Positions 32,640-43,748 of a stretch of DNA of 64,000 nucleotides are shown one piece after another. The notes under the pieces were generated by a model, which was not told the DNA's origin, ran no database searches, and saw nothing but the letters and a program-made list of their open reading frames with translations. The stretch comes from Codonopsis lanceolata. Its lineage: Eukaryota > Streptophyta > Magnoliopsida > Asterales > Campanulaceae. Positions within the stretch are counted from its first letter, which is position 1; every line of letters begins with the position of its first letter. The DNA is taken from the NCBI GenBank assembly GCA_013146195.2, contig CM028379.1:57733693-57797692 (forward strand), written 5' to 3'. A program made the position numbers and the translations under genes.

Positions 32640-32811
32640 TTTAATGAACCGTATGTGCGTTACAGAGGTCATTATTTTTGCACTGCGGTTCATCAATATT
32701 ATTGCATTATTTTTTAAACAGCGGTTCAATAGTTTAATTGTCTAGTTTAATTGCATCGCGATTTATCAATTTTGTTGAATTAATTTTGCACCACGGTTCA
32801 ATAATTTAACT
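32640..32811. repeat. 73-bp tandem repeat, left part
   Basis: Units contain GCGGTTCATCAAT, TTTTATTGCATTA and CGGTTCAATAGTTTAATTG. The array continues at 38,976 beyond the Ale copia insertion. Confidence 0.8.
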
Positions 32812-32989
32812 TATTAGAGAATAATATATTTGTATTATTTTTGTTTATTTGTAATTAGTAATTAGTGGTAATTACCTTGTATAGTTTTTTCCTTATTATG
32901 TTTCTTTCCTTATATAGGTTTCTTGTTCCCTACTTCAAATGTAACTCTAATTGTAATGTCGTTATTCCTAAACTTTATTAGTTTCTACA
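32812..32989 (+). repeat. 5' LTR of the Ale element
   Basis: 178 bp, TATTAGAGAATAAT...GTTTCTACA. Both LTRs begin TA instead of the usual TG. It lacks about 39 bp present in the 3' LTR near its end. Confidence 0.92.
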
Positions 32990-33001
32990 TGGTATCAGAG
33001 C
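32990..33001 (+). other. primer-binding site of the Ale element
   Basis: TGGTATCAGAGC follows the LTR immediately and is complementary to initiator tRNA-Met. Confidence 0.92.
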
Positions 33002-33062
33002 TTTACTCCTAAAACCCATCTTCTTCCTCTAGTCGCCACCCCTACCATCCTCCATCATAGCT

Positions 33063-35205
33063 AATGGAAATCACTCCGTCACCATTAAAAATCCTATTGA
33101 CCCTACACAAACCTTCGACCTCATCAACATCTCTCACCACAACATCACCAAACTCACCTCCACAAATTACATAGCTTGGAAACTCCAAGTTGAGGCCACC
33201 CTCATTGGCTATGATTTCTACAAGTTTGTAAACGGCTCGCACACATGCCCACCTCCCACCGTCCTAGCCAAAGATGCTCAATCATCCAAGGACGTTCCTA
33301 TTCCAAACCTACACTACCAACCCTGGATCCGACAAGACAAACTCTTGTTCGGCGCCCTTGTTGGCTTCCTCTCTGCTCCCATGGTTCCTATGATACAGCA
33401 GGCCGCCATTACTAGAGAAGCATGAGAAACTCTGGATCACACATATTCTCGCACGACTCGCGGCCACATCAAGTAGATTAAAGACTACCTCAAGCAGGCA
33501 TCCAAGGGCACTCAGTCGGTCTCCGACTACATGTAATCTGTCAAAAGTCGGGCAGATGAACTCGCGGCTCTGGACAAACCACTTGACCACGAGGATCTTA
33601 TTGAGACCATCCTTGGTGGTTTGGATGATGACTACCGCCACATCGTGGATGTGGTGGAAGGTCGAGACACTCTCATCTCGTTTGATGAGCTCCATGAAAA
33701 ACTCATCAATCGAGAACTACTTCTGAAGCAGTCACAACCCACGTCCTTCTCGCACCCTATCTCTGCCAGTGTTGCTGTTAGTCCCAAAGGGCACAATAAT
33801 AAGCTAGAAGGGGGGGTTGAATAGCTTATTAGACACTTAAAAACTTTTCGTATAAGTTCCTAAAACAAGCACTTGCAATCTATTGAAGATATTGAAGTAG
33901 CGGAAGTCTTGTAGCGAAAACAGTTTAGGTCTGCCGGTGAAGGACTACCGGTAGACTTGGCTGAATACTCAAGTCTGTTGTTGAAGAGATAAGTTAAGAG
34001 ATATGGAGTAGTATAAAGCAGTAAACAATAGTAAAGAAAGAACACAAGTATTTTGAGATGGTTCGCACTATAACGAGTGTTACGTCCACCACCAAAGCAG
34101 TCAACCTTGGATTTAAATGTGTGTTATGTTTTCCACTAGTTCTATTACAAAGAATATATCTAATAGATCGTGTACAAAATATTTGACTTGTGTTTGGGGG
34201 TTTGGGAATTGAATATCTGGATAAACAAGATATTCAATTGTGCAGAAGAATAGTTTAAAGAACAACAATAAGAAGCTTAAGATAAGTGTTGATGCAGATC
34301 TTCTTGATTGTTGTCGAGGACTTCTAGATCAGTTTACGATCTCTTGAATACACTGAATATAAATGACTTGAAGTTGTTGGAGAATTTTAGAGCATTTTCA
34401 GACAGTTCTTCAGTCTTTAATGGTAGTATTTATAGCAGGGGCATTCTTGAGATCCGTTGGAGAAGACGAAGTGTAACAACTCTATTAGGTTGAATGCATT
34501 AAATGCATGGAGGCGACTTGTGGGTTTCATCTTCAACGTCTTGAGCGGGGAGTTGGTGCGAGAGATGTTGCGTGGGCGGATGAGCAATTAAATTTCGGAC
34601 ACAATAGTTGGTACAGTAAGTGTCGTCGTTCACTGCTTCATCCTTTGTTCGAAAGGCGAAAGTTTTCTTATTTTTCGGAAAGCTGGTCAGGCGTGTCTGA
34701 GAAGTTAGGGGATGTTTTAATTCAAATTCAAAATGATAAAGTCTGAATTTAATTAATCCACAAAGACTTGGTGAGGGGACACGCCATGTTTGAACACGTG
34801 CAGACAAGGTCTGCCGTTGGATGCTGAATGATGTCTTCCGGTGAAGCTTTGCTGAAGTCTTCGGCTAAACCTGTGAAGCCTATAAAAAACTATTCTATGG
34901 CAAAGTTCTATATACAGTTGCCACGTTAATTGATACGCAGCCCAATTAGCCACTAATGTATAAAACCTAATGTAATGTATAAACAGATGTAAATCAAGAT
35001 ACAAATGAGAAACAACAGTTGCTATCTCAAGGAACCACAACTTGCATGCTCGGCACTCCTCGCAAGCTCGGCAGCTCCCGCTCAACCTTGGCAACCCTCC
35101 TAGTAGTTCTCAACTTCTACTCCCCGTCAACACCGACCCTATCTTGGTAAGTGTCAGGGCTGTCGCCAACAGGGCCACACGGTTGCTCGCTGCCCCAACT
35201 TTCAA
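33063..35205 (+). pseudogene. Ale copia gag, interrupted by a solo LTR
   Basis: The N-terminal gag (ITKLTSTNYIAWKLQVEATL) begins near 33,063, continues through LLFGALVGFLSAPMVPMIQQ and a stretch before YRHIVDVVEG and ISFDELHEKLINRELLL, and breaks at 33,775 where a solo LTR lies. It resumes at 35,023 and includes an intact CCHC zinc knuckle (KCQGCRQQGHTVARCPN, about 35,150-35,200). Stops TGA at 33,423 and TAG at 33,475 stand at Trp/Gln-like positions, as does TAA at 33,535; all three fit C-to-T or G-to-A changes. A one-base frame shift lies between 35,023 and the knuckle. Confidence 0.85.
33776..35017 (-). repeat. solo LTR of a SIRE-type element
   Basis: 1,242 bp, TG...CA on both strands, flanked by the 5-bp repeat GTTGC (33,771-33,775 and 35,018-35,022). 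On the minus strand it begins TGTTGTTTCTCATTTG and aligns along its length with the LTR at 53,990-55,275. No internal sequence remains, so the body was lost by LTR-LTR recombination. Confidence 0.95.
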
Positions 35206-38200
35206 TTGGTCGCCACCACATCTCTGCCCGCTGACTCCAACTCGGCCAGCAACTACGCTAGACATCCTTGGGCACATCTTGCGACTACAGTGGACACTGG
35301 GACTCCAGGCTGGCTTCTTGACGGTGGAGCTTCTCACCATGTTACCAACGATCTTGGCAACCTCCATCTTCAATCCAACTATCTGGGCACGGATGACATG
35401 GTCATTGGTGATGGTACAGGCCTACAGCTCTCCAAAACTGGTTCTTCTATCCTTCCCACCCCTTCCTTCATACACCTTTACTTTACAAAATGTCCTGTTT
35501 GTTCATAGCATGAAACGCAATCTCATATCCATATCTCAATTCTACATATCAAATAACATGTCTATTAAGTTCTTACCATCTTCTTTTAATGTGAAGGATC
35601 TACTGACAGGGAGAATATTGTTGACCGGACAGTCTAAGGATGGTGTGTATGAATGGCCAACCATAGCTCCCTCTCCTTGCCCCTCTGCTTGTGTCAGCTC
35701 CAAAGTCTCCCACCAAGATTGGCATCATCACCTTGGCCATCTGTCTGTCCCCGTCCAAAGTCAGATATTCTCTAGCTTAGGTTTAGCTTTAGACACTGCT
35801 CGCAATCATATTCATTGTAATGATTGTCTCTCTAATAAAAGTCATAAACTTCATTTTCATCAAAATACTATTGTGTCTACTCTTCCTCTTCAAACTATTT
35901 ATACTGATGCTCAGACCTCCCCCCCTTCCCTCTATTGATGGGATACTCTCTAGCCTAGATTTAGCATTAGACACTGCTCGCAATCATATTCATTGTAATG
36001 ATTGTCTCTCTAATAAAAGTCATAAACTTCCTTTTCATCAAAATACTATTGTGTCTACTCTTCCTCTTCAAACTATTTATACTGATGTTTGGACCTCCCC
36101 CCTTCCCTCTATTAATGGGTTTAAATACTATGTGATTTTTGTTGACCACTATACCCATTACATTTGGCTTTATCCGTTTAGACTCAAATCTGAGGTCGCC
36201 ACCATCTTTCCCTAGTTTAAAGCCTTGGTGGAAAACTATTTTAAAACAACTATTGTCATCTTTACTTGGACAATGGAGGTGAGTACATGGGGCTTGCCCG
36301 GGATTCTGACTTGGTCACCTACCTGTCCACCCATGGCATCTTTCACCTCACATCGCCCCCTCACACCCCAGAACACAATGGGTTCTCGGAACGTCGTAAT
36401 CACCACATTGTCGAAACTGGTCTCTCCCTACTCTCTCGTGCATCTCTACCGCTGCCTTTAGGGTCGTTTACCTTCCAAACCGCGGCCTTTCTCATCAATC
36501 GGCTACCAACACCCACTCTTGCTCACCAGTCTCCCTACCATAAACTTTTTGGCTCTCCGCCCAACTACTCCAAACTTCGTGCCTTTGGTTGTCTCTGCTA
36601 CCCTTGGCTTTGTCCTTACTCCGCTCACAAACTCGCTGCTCGCTCCACTCCGTGTGTCTTCCTTGGTTACTCGCTCATTTAGAGTGCCTATCTCTGTTAT
36701 GATCCGAGCACCACCAAGCTATACATTTCGCCTCATGTTCGTTTTGTCGTGTCTACCTTTCCAATGTCCACCCAGGCCACCAGCCCTGCTCGCCCAGATA
36801 CCTATGCTAGTGTTTCTTGGCTATCCCCTCATGATCTGCTCGACCACTCATACACACCGTCGGCTGCTCGCTCCAGTGCCTCCCCCATGGTTTCTCCTCG
36901 CACTAATCAGAATGTGGTTGATCTCAGCTCGCCCATACCCCAGCCTCACCCACCCTCACCACTGCCCCCTATTAGTCCTTTGTTGACTGCTTAACCTTCC
37001 TCGGCAACCAGCTTCATGCCTTAGGATAACACTACACCCACTTGCACCATGCTCGCTGACCCAGTTCCTGTGCCCGCTAAACCTGATCCTGTCCCAGTGC
37101 CCATGTCCGATGACCATGTTCTTGTGCCAGCTGCTTCTGGAACTTCAACCATAGTAACTCGATCTAAAAGCAATATCTACAAACCCATCACCAAACTGAG
37201 TCTTTCGGCTCAACTGGTAGCGGACATTGAACCAACATGAGGCTCTGAAAGAGGAGAAGTGGCGTCAGGCCATGTCTGAGGAGTTTGATGCCCTAGCTCG
37301 CAATGGAGCTTGGGAACTAGTCCCTTCGGCAGATGCTCGCAATATTGTTGGTTGTAAGTGGATCTACCGCATCAAAATACATGCTGATGGCACTATTGAT
37401 CACTAAAAAGCTTGCCTAGTAGCCAAGGGATTTCACCAGCGACCAGGGGTTGACTATCATGAGACTTTCAGCCCGGTGGTTAAACCGATCATTGTTCGTC
37501 TTTTTCTCTCACTGGCCATTTGTCAAGGATGGGATCTTCGACAACTGGATGTGAACAATGCCTTTCTTCAAGGCAATCTGTCCGAGGAGGTATTCATGGC
37601 TCAACCATTTGTGTTCACCGATAAGGACAAACCTCAACATGTGTGTCGACTTCACAAGGCTATTTATGGTCTCAAGCTGGCTCCCCGAGCATGGTATAAT
37701 GAGTTACGTCAGTTTCTACTTGCCTATGGCTTCAAAAACTCGGTGGTTGACACATCACTGTTAATCCTTCGTACTGTGGACAACATCATCTATCTCCTTG
37801 TAAATGTGGATGACATCATTGTCACTGGAAACCAGCCCGTTACAGTTCAGACTTTCATATCTCTGCTCCCTAATCACTTCTCGCTTAAGGACCTTGGTGA
37901 TCTTCACTATTTTCTTAGGGTTGAAGTTGTTAAGCGCCCAAGTGGTCTTTTGCTCTCCCAGTGTGGGTACATAGCTGATCTCCTTGCTCGCACAAGCATG
38001 ACCGATGCTCGGCCAGTAGCTACGCCCATTGCTACCTCGCCTACCACGACTCTTTACACTGGCACTGCTCTCACAGATCCGACAGAATTTTGAGCAATGG
38101 TCGGGAGTCTTCAATATCTATCTCTCACTCGGCCTGATGTTGCCTTCGCTGTCAACAAACTCTCTCAGTTCATGCATAGGCCGACCACTGAGCACTGGAA

Positions 38201-38757
38201 TGCGGTCAATCGAGTTCTTCAGTATCTCTGTGGCACTATTAATGCAGGCATCCTCCTTCATCTCCAGTTTCCTCCTGCTCTCCATGCCTTTATTGATACA
38301 GATTGGACTGGCAACAGTATGACTACACATCCACCAGTGCCTACATTGTCTATCTTGGAAACAACTCGATCTCTTGGAGCTCCAAGAAACAGCGCACTGT
38401 AGCTCGCTCTCGATCAAGCCGAATCTTGGGCGTGGGCGCCATCGCTGCCGAGGTCGTGGATTGCGGCTTTTCTTTGCGAACTCGGTCTCACCTCCTCGAC
38501 TCAACCAGTCATTTACTATGAGAATGTGGGTGCTATGAGTCTTGGCTCTAACCCGGTTTTTCATACTCGCATGAAACATGTGGCCCTGCACTTTCATTTC
38601 ATTCGGCAACAAGTTCAGAATGGGCTCATGCGAGTTTGCCATGTCTCCTCGACTGATCGATTGACCGATGCCTTGACCAAGCCTCTTGCTCGTCAACGGT
38701 TTCATCAGTTACTCCACAAGATTTGTCTCTCCTTTCAGACGTCCATCTTGCGGGGGC
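35206..38757 (+). pseudogene. Ale copia pol (protease, integrase, RT, RNase H)
   Basis: Protease: WLLDGGASHHVTNDLGNLH (the active site normally D-S/T-G is D-G-G here). Pre-integrase zinc region: HHLGHLSV...CNDCLSNKSHK (about 35,725-35,840). Integrase: YYVIFVDHYTHYIWLYPF, DNGGEYMG in a second frame (about 36,268) and PEHNGFSERRNHHIVE. RT: DVNNAFLQGNLSEEVFM, IYGLKLAPRAWY and NVDDIIVTG, the two catalytic Asp kept. RNase H: KQRTVARSRSS and the tail VCHVSSTDRLTDALTKPL. Several stops (36,213; 36,679; 38,092) fit single C-to-T changes. A 178-bp tandem duplication at 35,767-36,122 disrupts the frame before the integrase core. Confidence 0.88.
35767..36122 (+). repeat. 178-bp tandem duplication inside Ale pol
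   Basis: Two adjacent copies (offset 178 bp) of the segment from CTCTAGCYTAG to CCCTTCCCTCTATT, differing at about a dozen sites. 178 is not a multiple of three, so it shifts the frame. Confidence 0.95.
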
Positions 38758-38758
38758 A

Positions 38759-38975
38759 TATTAGAGAATAATATTTTTTATTGTTCTTGTTTATTTGTAA
38801 TTAGTAATTAGTGGTAATTACCTTGTATAATTCTTTCCTTATTATGTTTCTTTCCTTGTATATGTTTCTTGCTCTCTACTTCAAGTGTAACCCTAATTAT
38901 AATTCTCCCTAAAAATAGGTGATTAAATAAATGGAAAGGCTATGTCGTTATTCCTAAATTTTATTAGTTTCTACA
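38759..38975 (+). repeat. 3' LTR of the Ale element
   Basis: 217 bp, preceded by the purine tract GCGGGGGCA and followed by TAACT. It aligns with the 5' LTR apart from an extra block containing AAAAATAGGTGATTAAATAA. Confidence 0.92.
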
Positions 38976-39320
38976 TAACTGCCTAGTCTAATTGCACCGC
39001 GGTTCATTAATTTTATTACATTAATTTTTGTATCGCGGTTCAATAGTTTAATTATGTAGTCTAATTGTACCGCGATTCATCAATTTTATTACATTATTTT
39101 TTATACTGCGGTTCAATAGTTTAATTATGTAGTCTAATTGTATTGCGATTCATCAATATTTGTACCGTGATTCATCAATTTTATTGCATTATATTTTGCA
39201 CAGCGGTTCAATAGTTTAATTGTCTAGTCTATTTGCACCGCAATTCATCAATTTACTCCGATATTTTTGCACTGCAATTCAAAATAGTTTAACTGCCTAG
39301 ATTAATTGCACCGCGATTCA
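38976..39320. repeat. 73-bp tandem repeat, right part
   Basis: About four to five units of 73 bp (CCGCGGTTCATTAATTTT...TAGTCTAATTGTA). The first two are almost identical in length and the later ones are more diverged. Confidence 0.85.
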
Positions 39321-39328
39321 AAATCATA

Positions 39329-39373
39329 ATGAAACAGACAATGCTCTCAGTCTTCTTCTTCCTTCTCCTCTGT
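39329..39373 (+). other. possible first exon encoding a signal peptide
   Basis: ATG opens MKQTMLSVFFFLLLC, a textbook secretory leader, and runs straight into a consensus donor GTAAGT. No second exon of a known secreted protein family is recognised in the next kilobase. It may be an exon relic or chance. Confidence 0.25.
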
Positions 39374-40300
39374 CGTAAGTCTTCTTATTCATCTCCCTTC
39401 TCCTTCATCCTTACTTTGAAAATCTGCAATCCCAACACATTTTCAATAAAGTTTTGTAGTTAATTATTCAGAAAAACTCGTTTACCTTTCGGTGGTGTTA
39501 CCCCTGAACCCCAACGAAGGGGTGTTGCCCCCTCGACCCCCGCGACCTGACCAGGTAGGTTAATCCCCGTTTCATTACGCAACAATGATAATTTTCAAAT
39601 CCACAGTATTTATCAGAACTATTGATGGTAATGATAATATTTTCAGAACAATATTTCAAAAAATAATCTTTTACACTTGAAAAAAAAATGATGAATTTTT
39701 TAAGATTAAAAAATATAAAAAAATGACCGAACATAATTTTAGCCAACAATCTTTGTTTTCAAAAAGTGGAATTTCTCAACTTGAGAAAATTGAGACAAAC
39801 TTCTCTCCGCGTGACAACCCCTCACAATCTTAAAGTTGCGTGTACCTTCGCTTATTTGACAATGACATTGAGAGCAATGAGCAAGGGGAACTCACGTGAC
39901 AACCCAAGAAAGTTAGGGTATATCTGTCGTTATAGACCATTTTATCCAATCTTATCGAAAAAGGTCAACAGTGTCGGCCACATTATATCTAGAGTTCAGC
40001 TTTCTAATATATATAATCTTATCCAAGAAGGTAAACAGTGTTAGCCACATTATATATATATATATAACTTAGATAGTTTAAAAATAATAAAATTTCGTAA
40101 AAATTTGCATTTTTAAAATAGTAGCCCTTATTTACAACAAATATTTATTGAATTCTATAATTAAATAATACAAAATCTATATATATATATATATAAAGCT
40201 TATGTAGTCTAAAAGTACTAAAATCCCGTCAAAATTTGTATTTATAAAATAGTAACCCTTATTTATAACAAACATTTAATGAATTCTATAATTAAATAAT
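39374..40300. other. AT-rich DNA with a short GC-rich block
   Basis: No gene is seen. A C-rich stretch (39,480-39,560) has the form ACCCCTGAACCCCAACGAAGG and CCCCCTCGACCCCCGC. Two related 100-bp segments (about 40,040-40,170 and 40,180-40,300) share AAATTYGTAAAATAGTARCCCTTATTTA-like sequence and TA-dinucleotide runs. Confidence 0.5.
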
Positions 40301-40301
40301 A

Positions 40302-40681
40302 GTCCTTCGTCCCAGATAAATATTCATACATTTTATTTTTGGATGTCCCAACTAATGTTCCTAAAAAAATTTGGTGTATAAATTTTATGGGTAATGCTAG
40401 GGCCACTCTAATAGCACTCAATTTTGGGTACCAAATGATGTGACATCTTATGTGTCATATTGTTAACATAACTTTTTAACTTATAGTGGAGCCCATAAAA
40501 TGCCAAATAAGATGACACATTGGAAACCACATCATTTGGTGTACAAATTTGAGTGCTCGTTGAGTGGCTCTAGCATTACTCAAATTTTATACCATTCTTC
40601 ATAATATATATATCTATTCATTTAATACTATCATTATTACATATCCTATAAAGAGAATGAGTGTAAGAGTACATATTTAAT

Positions 40682-40724
<43 letters not shown>

Positions 40725-40830
40725 TGTGTAATAGGTATTATTGTCGCAACATATTTCACAATCCATCATTACTTACATTTCTTAATTCTTGTGTTTTGTC
40801 CACTAGAAATATTTATCGGGATGGAGGGAG
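40302..40830. mobile_element. Stowaway-type element with a nested MITE
   Basis: Ends GTCCTTCGTCCC...GGGATGGAGGGAG, TA on each side. Without the nested 193-bp element and its 9-bp duplication it is about 327 bp. It also contains a (GA)n run of about 40 bp (40,683-40,721). Confidence 0.65.
40389..40581. mobile_element. Mutator-type MITE, 193 bp, 9-bp target duplication
   Basis: Long terminal inverted repeats of about 50 bp (GGGTAATGCTAGGGCCACTC / GAGTAATGCTAGAGCCACTC) flanked by AAATTTTAT on both sides (40,380-40,388 and 40,582-40,590). A 9-bp duplication is characteristic of Mutator-like elements. Its ends resemble those of the 44,513-48,123 element. Confidence 0.9.
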
Positions 40831-41085
40831 TACAAAATTAAATACTTATAACTCTTTGAAATTAAAGTCTATGAACTAGAGCTACTGCATTCATTGCAAT
40901 GTTATCAAAACACAACCTTTTATGTATACAATTGTTAGTCTTCCACTTTTGCCAAATGGTCTTCAGAAAAAATTCAGAAAAATCATTGATAAACTTACTC
41001 AAGAAATTTCACATAACCGAATCACAAATACCCAAAACTAATTTTAATTGAATGACTAATAAATAAAAAATGTATGACATCACGA
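40831..41085. other. AT-rich DNA, nothing recognised
   Basis: No gene or repeat structure is seen. Confidence 0.45.
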
Positions 41086-41288
41086 GCTAGAAGTTGTGAT
41101 ATTATTACAAGCTTTAGTGTTAGTGTCGTTAGATCAAATTTACTTAAATCTCTACACCATTAGATCAAATATACTCTTTTTTAAGTTATGACATGAACAT
41201 TCCAAATCATCACCAACTTAATCATCTAATGACTCTAACACTAAAGCTCGTAATAATATCAAAAGCTCTAGCTCGTAATATTATTTGC
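41086..41288. mobile_element. foldback/MITE-like inverted repeat, about 200 bp
   Basis: The left arm (ACGAGCTAG...TATTATTACAAGCTTTAGTG) and inverted right arm (ACGAGCTAG...TATTATTACGAGCTTTAGTG) pair over about 60 bp, leaving a loop of about 60 bp. Terminal duplications are not clear. Confidence 0.65.
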
Positions 41289-42120
41289 CTAAGTAAAAAC
41301 ATGTATATATATGATTTTTTTGTCTACTTCATCAGATTCAAAGTGTTTAAAACAAATATTTTCAACAAAATTGCAAATAGCCACAACTAATTGTAACTAA
41401 ATAAAAGATCTCAATATTGTTTTGATATTTCATCGGATTGAAGTTATGAAAACAAATATTATATTAAATCATAAATACCCACGATTAATAGTAATTATAT
41501 GAATGATCAACAAAAATATATAGATTTGAAATTATGATGTTAATTTCATCATATTTGAAATTTTAAAAACATAAAAAGTTCATCTAAAACACGAAAGCAT
41601 TGATTAATTATAAATGACCGACAGATGAAAAAAATTGATTTGAAATAAATAAAATTTAACAAACACTTCAAGTAACAAGAACTAAATAATTGTAAAATCA
41701 TAAAAGAAAAAATAATAATATTGCAACATGATTTTTCCTCTAACAAAGAAGAAAGGTTTCGGCAGTGCAAAGTTACCCTTCTTTCAAAGAAAAAGATGAA
41801 CTGGCCAATTAATCATGGGCGAATTGATTTTTCGTTGTGTCCGAAAAGTAGTCACATTTACTTCAAATTTTAGAGTGTCCTTCTCACTTGGAGAGCTATC
41901 TTGATGATCCATCTTCATAGAGTTCTAGATTTTCGAGGATAGAGAATGAGGAGAGAGATACTGAGTAAAGGGAGTGAAGAAGAAAAAACTAAAATGAGAG
42001 TTGGTTCCTGAGCAAAAATAAGGTGGGCTAATAGTTTTCTTTTTCTTCGGTAAGAGTGCAAGACTACTGGAATAGATATCAAGACAAGAGATAACGAGAC
42101 CCAAAACAAGGGGTTTTGTG

Positions 42121-42125
<5 letters not shown>
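41289..42125. other. AT-rich DNA, nothing recognised
   Basis: Only short composition-driven ORFs. Confidence 0.45.

Positions 42126-42178
<53 letters not shown>
42126..42178. repeat. (AT)n(GT)n microsatellite
   Basis: About 27 bp of alternating AT followed by about 26 bp of GT. Confidence 0.95.
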
Positions 42179-42179
<1 letters not shown>

Positions 42180-42539
42180 GCTAAAACGATGTCATTTTAC
42201 GAGCGGAGAAAACATGTGAAGAGATTAAATTTGTCTTTTTAATTGTTATTGATATTGAAAAGAGCCCTATTTAAGTTAATTTTCAATCGCTCATCGTCAA
42301 TTAAATTTGTTCAGTGTAACTTTTTTCATTCAATTGATATGGAAGTGCTTGGTATTTTTCCAATCCACAAGCCTATTCTAAAGAACACACTTAGAGTGGG
42401 AGATAGAGCTAGTAGAAATTCACAAGGCACAGAAGCTATGCTTCATCAAGTACTCCCTTCTTCATTTGAGTTCTTTCTTCCTTTAAATAACTCAGTCTAT
42501 TATCTGCATAAACTTCAGATCTATTGCAAGCGATTAAGT

Positions 42540-43375
42540 AATCATTAGTGATGTTGAAGACAAGATGCTTGAAGATGTCCCAAAGAAGCCCCAACGCTGC
42601 TAATCCTAATCGCATTCATACCAGAAGAATTGTACTGTGTTGCAATGGTTGTTGGTTGTGTGATATTGAGTGGTCATAGTTGGTCGAGTGTTCAATACTT
42701 AGTTGTTTAATTACTAGCTAATTGAATAACCATAATATTCTTTTCTCACACAACTCTTACAATATCACTCTTATATTTGCCCAATCTGGGTGTTAAGGAT
42801 GGTGATTTTGTAAGTTTTGGTATATGCCTTCTCTTTCCCTTCTAGCTTTTTTCCCATGAATTGCAGGGAAGCTTAGGGTAGAGAGTCTAGGTTGATGTAC
42901 TAACTATGTTCATCATTTGATGAACCTCTGTTGAATTCAAATAAAAGAATAATTTTCTATATTCAGCCTTTACTCTTCATGCCTGCTCTTTTATTTCATA
43001 TCTTGTTTGCTCCCTACTCATGAAATTGTAAGTGTGCATCTTATGAAGTAAAAGTTTTCAGTTGTTTTGTAATTAGATCATTTTCTTAATGTAACTTTTA
43101 TCCTCAATGATATATATTTTCTTGTATCTTTCAGCTGCATAATCTCTCTATCAAAGAAAATAATATAACAATGATTTCTAGTGTATCTTCAAGTCTGCTA
43201 TAGCATATCTTCTATTTCTAGTTCAACAAAATTACAATGATCAGGAAATCACTTACGCTTGAGAAATATTTTATCCATGTTCTTATTTGATTTATCAAAA
43301 GAATGATGAAATTTTAATGAAGGCAACATAGGCTATTCACCCCCCCTCTAGCCTATGTACTGAGCATATCAGAGT
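42540..43375 (+). repeat. relic of a SIRE-type LTR
   Basis: The right part has the diagnostic SIRE LTR-end hairpin (43,326-43,358: ten paired bases around a C-run loop) also found in the three other SIRE LTRs of this window. Upstream is AT-rich, LTR-like sequence without coding capacity. The left border is a guess, no primer-binding site follows, and LINE sequence begins within about 20 bp. Confidence 0.45.
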
Positions 43376-43377
43376 GG

Positions 43378-43748
43378 CCTAACAAGCTTTTATATGCTCC
43401 ATCTTTAAGCACACAATCTAATCTCTGCCACATTCTACTGGCGTCTGAATGATTATTACACCATGTGTATCTATTTCCTACAAAACCAACATCATCGAAC
43501 CAACTTGATGAATGAAATTATTAAAGTCTATCATACTAGGTAGATCATAACCCACCCCCTCCCAGTTTCTCCGAAGACTCGACTATAATATCAAAATCGC
43601 CCCCAATGATCCAAGGTTCCACATAATTAGATGAAATATCCAAAAGTTTAGTCCATAACATTTGCCTTTGCACTCTCGAACATTTAACATAAACAAAGGA
43701 GACCAAGGCTGAAAGATAAGAATATGCAGAGATACGAACTGTGATGTG
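43378..43748 (-). pseudogene. LINE endonuclease (EEP) domain fragment
   Basis: The minus strand reads VSFVYVKCSRVQRQMLWTKL, EPWIIGGDFDII (the conserved GDFN/D motif) and, after a frame change, FVGNRYTWCNN and WQRLDCVL. These are in the order and spacing of the apurinic-type endonuclease that opens ORF2 of plant L1-like LINEs. Only this part is present; no RT follows. Confidence 0.8.

Larger units (their letters stand above)
32807..38980 (+). mobile_element. Ale/Retrofit-type Ty1/copia retrotransposon carrying a solo SIRE LTR
   Basis: The element runs from 32,812 to 38,975 and is flanked by TAACT on both sides (32,807-32,811 and 38,976-38,980). Short LTRs (178 and 217 bp), a TGGTATCAGAGC primer site and gag-protease-integrase-RT-RNase H order with RE1-like RT fit the Ale lineage. 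It inserted into a 73-bp tandem repeat array and was later hit in gag by a SIRE element that left only its LTR. Net length without that LTR and its duplication is about 4.9 kb, normal for Ale. Confidence 0.92.

Noticed and set aside
39480..39560. Organellar insertion suggested by the GC-rich CCCCTGAACCCC block
   Set aside because: It is too short and low in complexity; no organellar gene sequence is recognised.
43378..43748. A host endonuclease gene
   Set aside because: Motif order and spacing are those of LINE ORF2; it is a fragment with a frameshift and stop.
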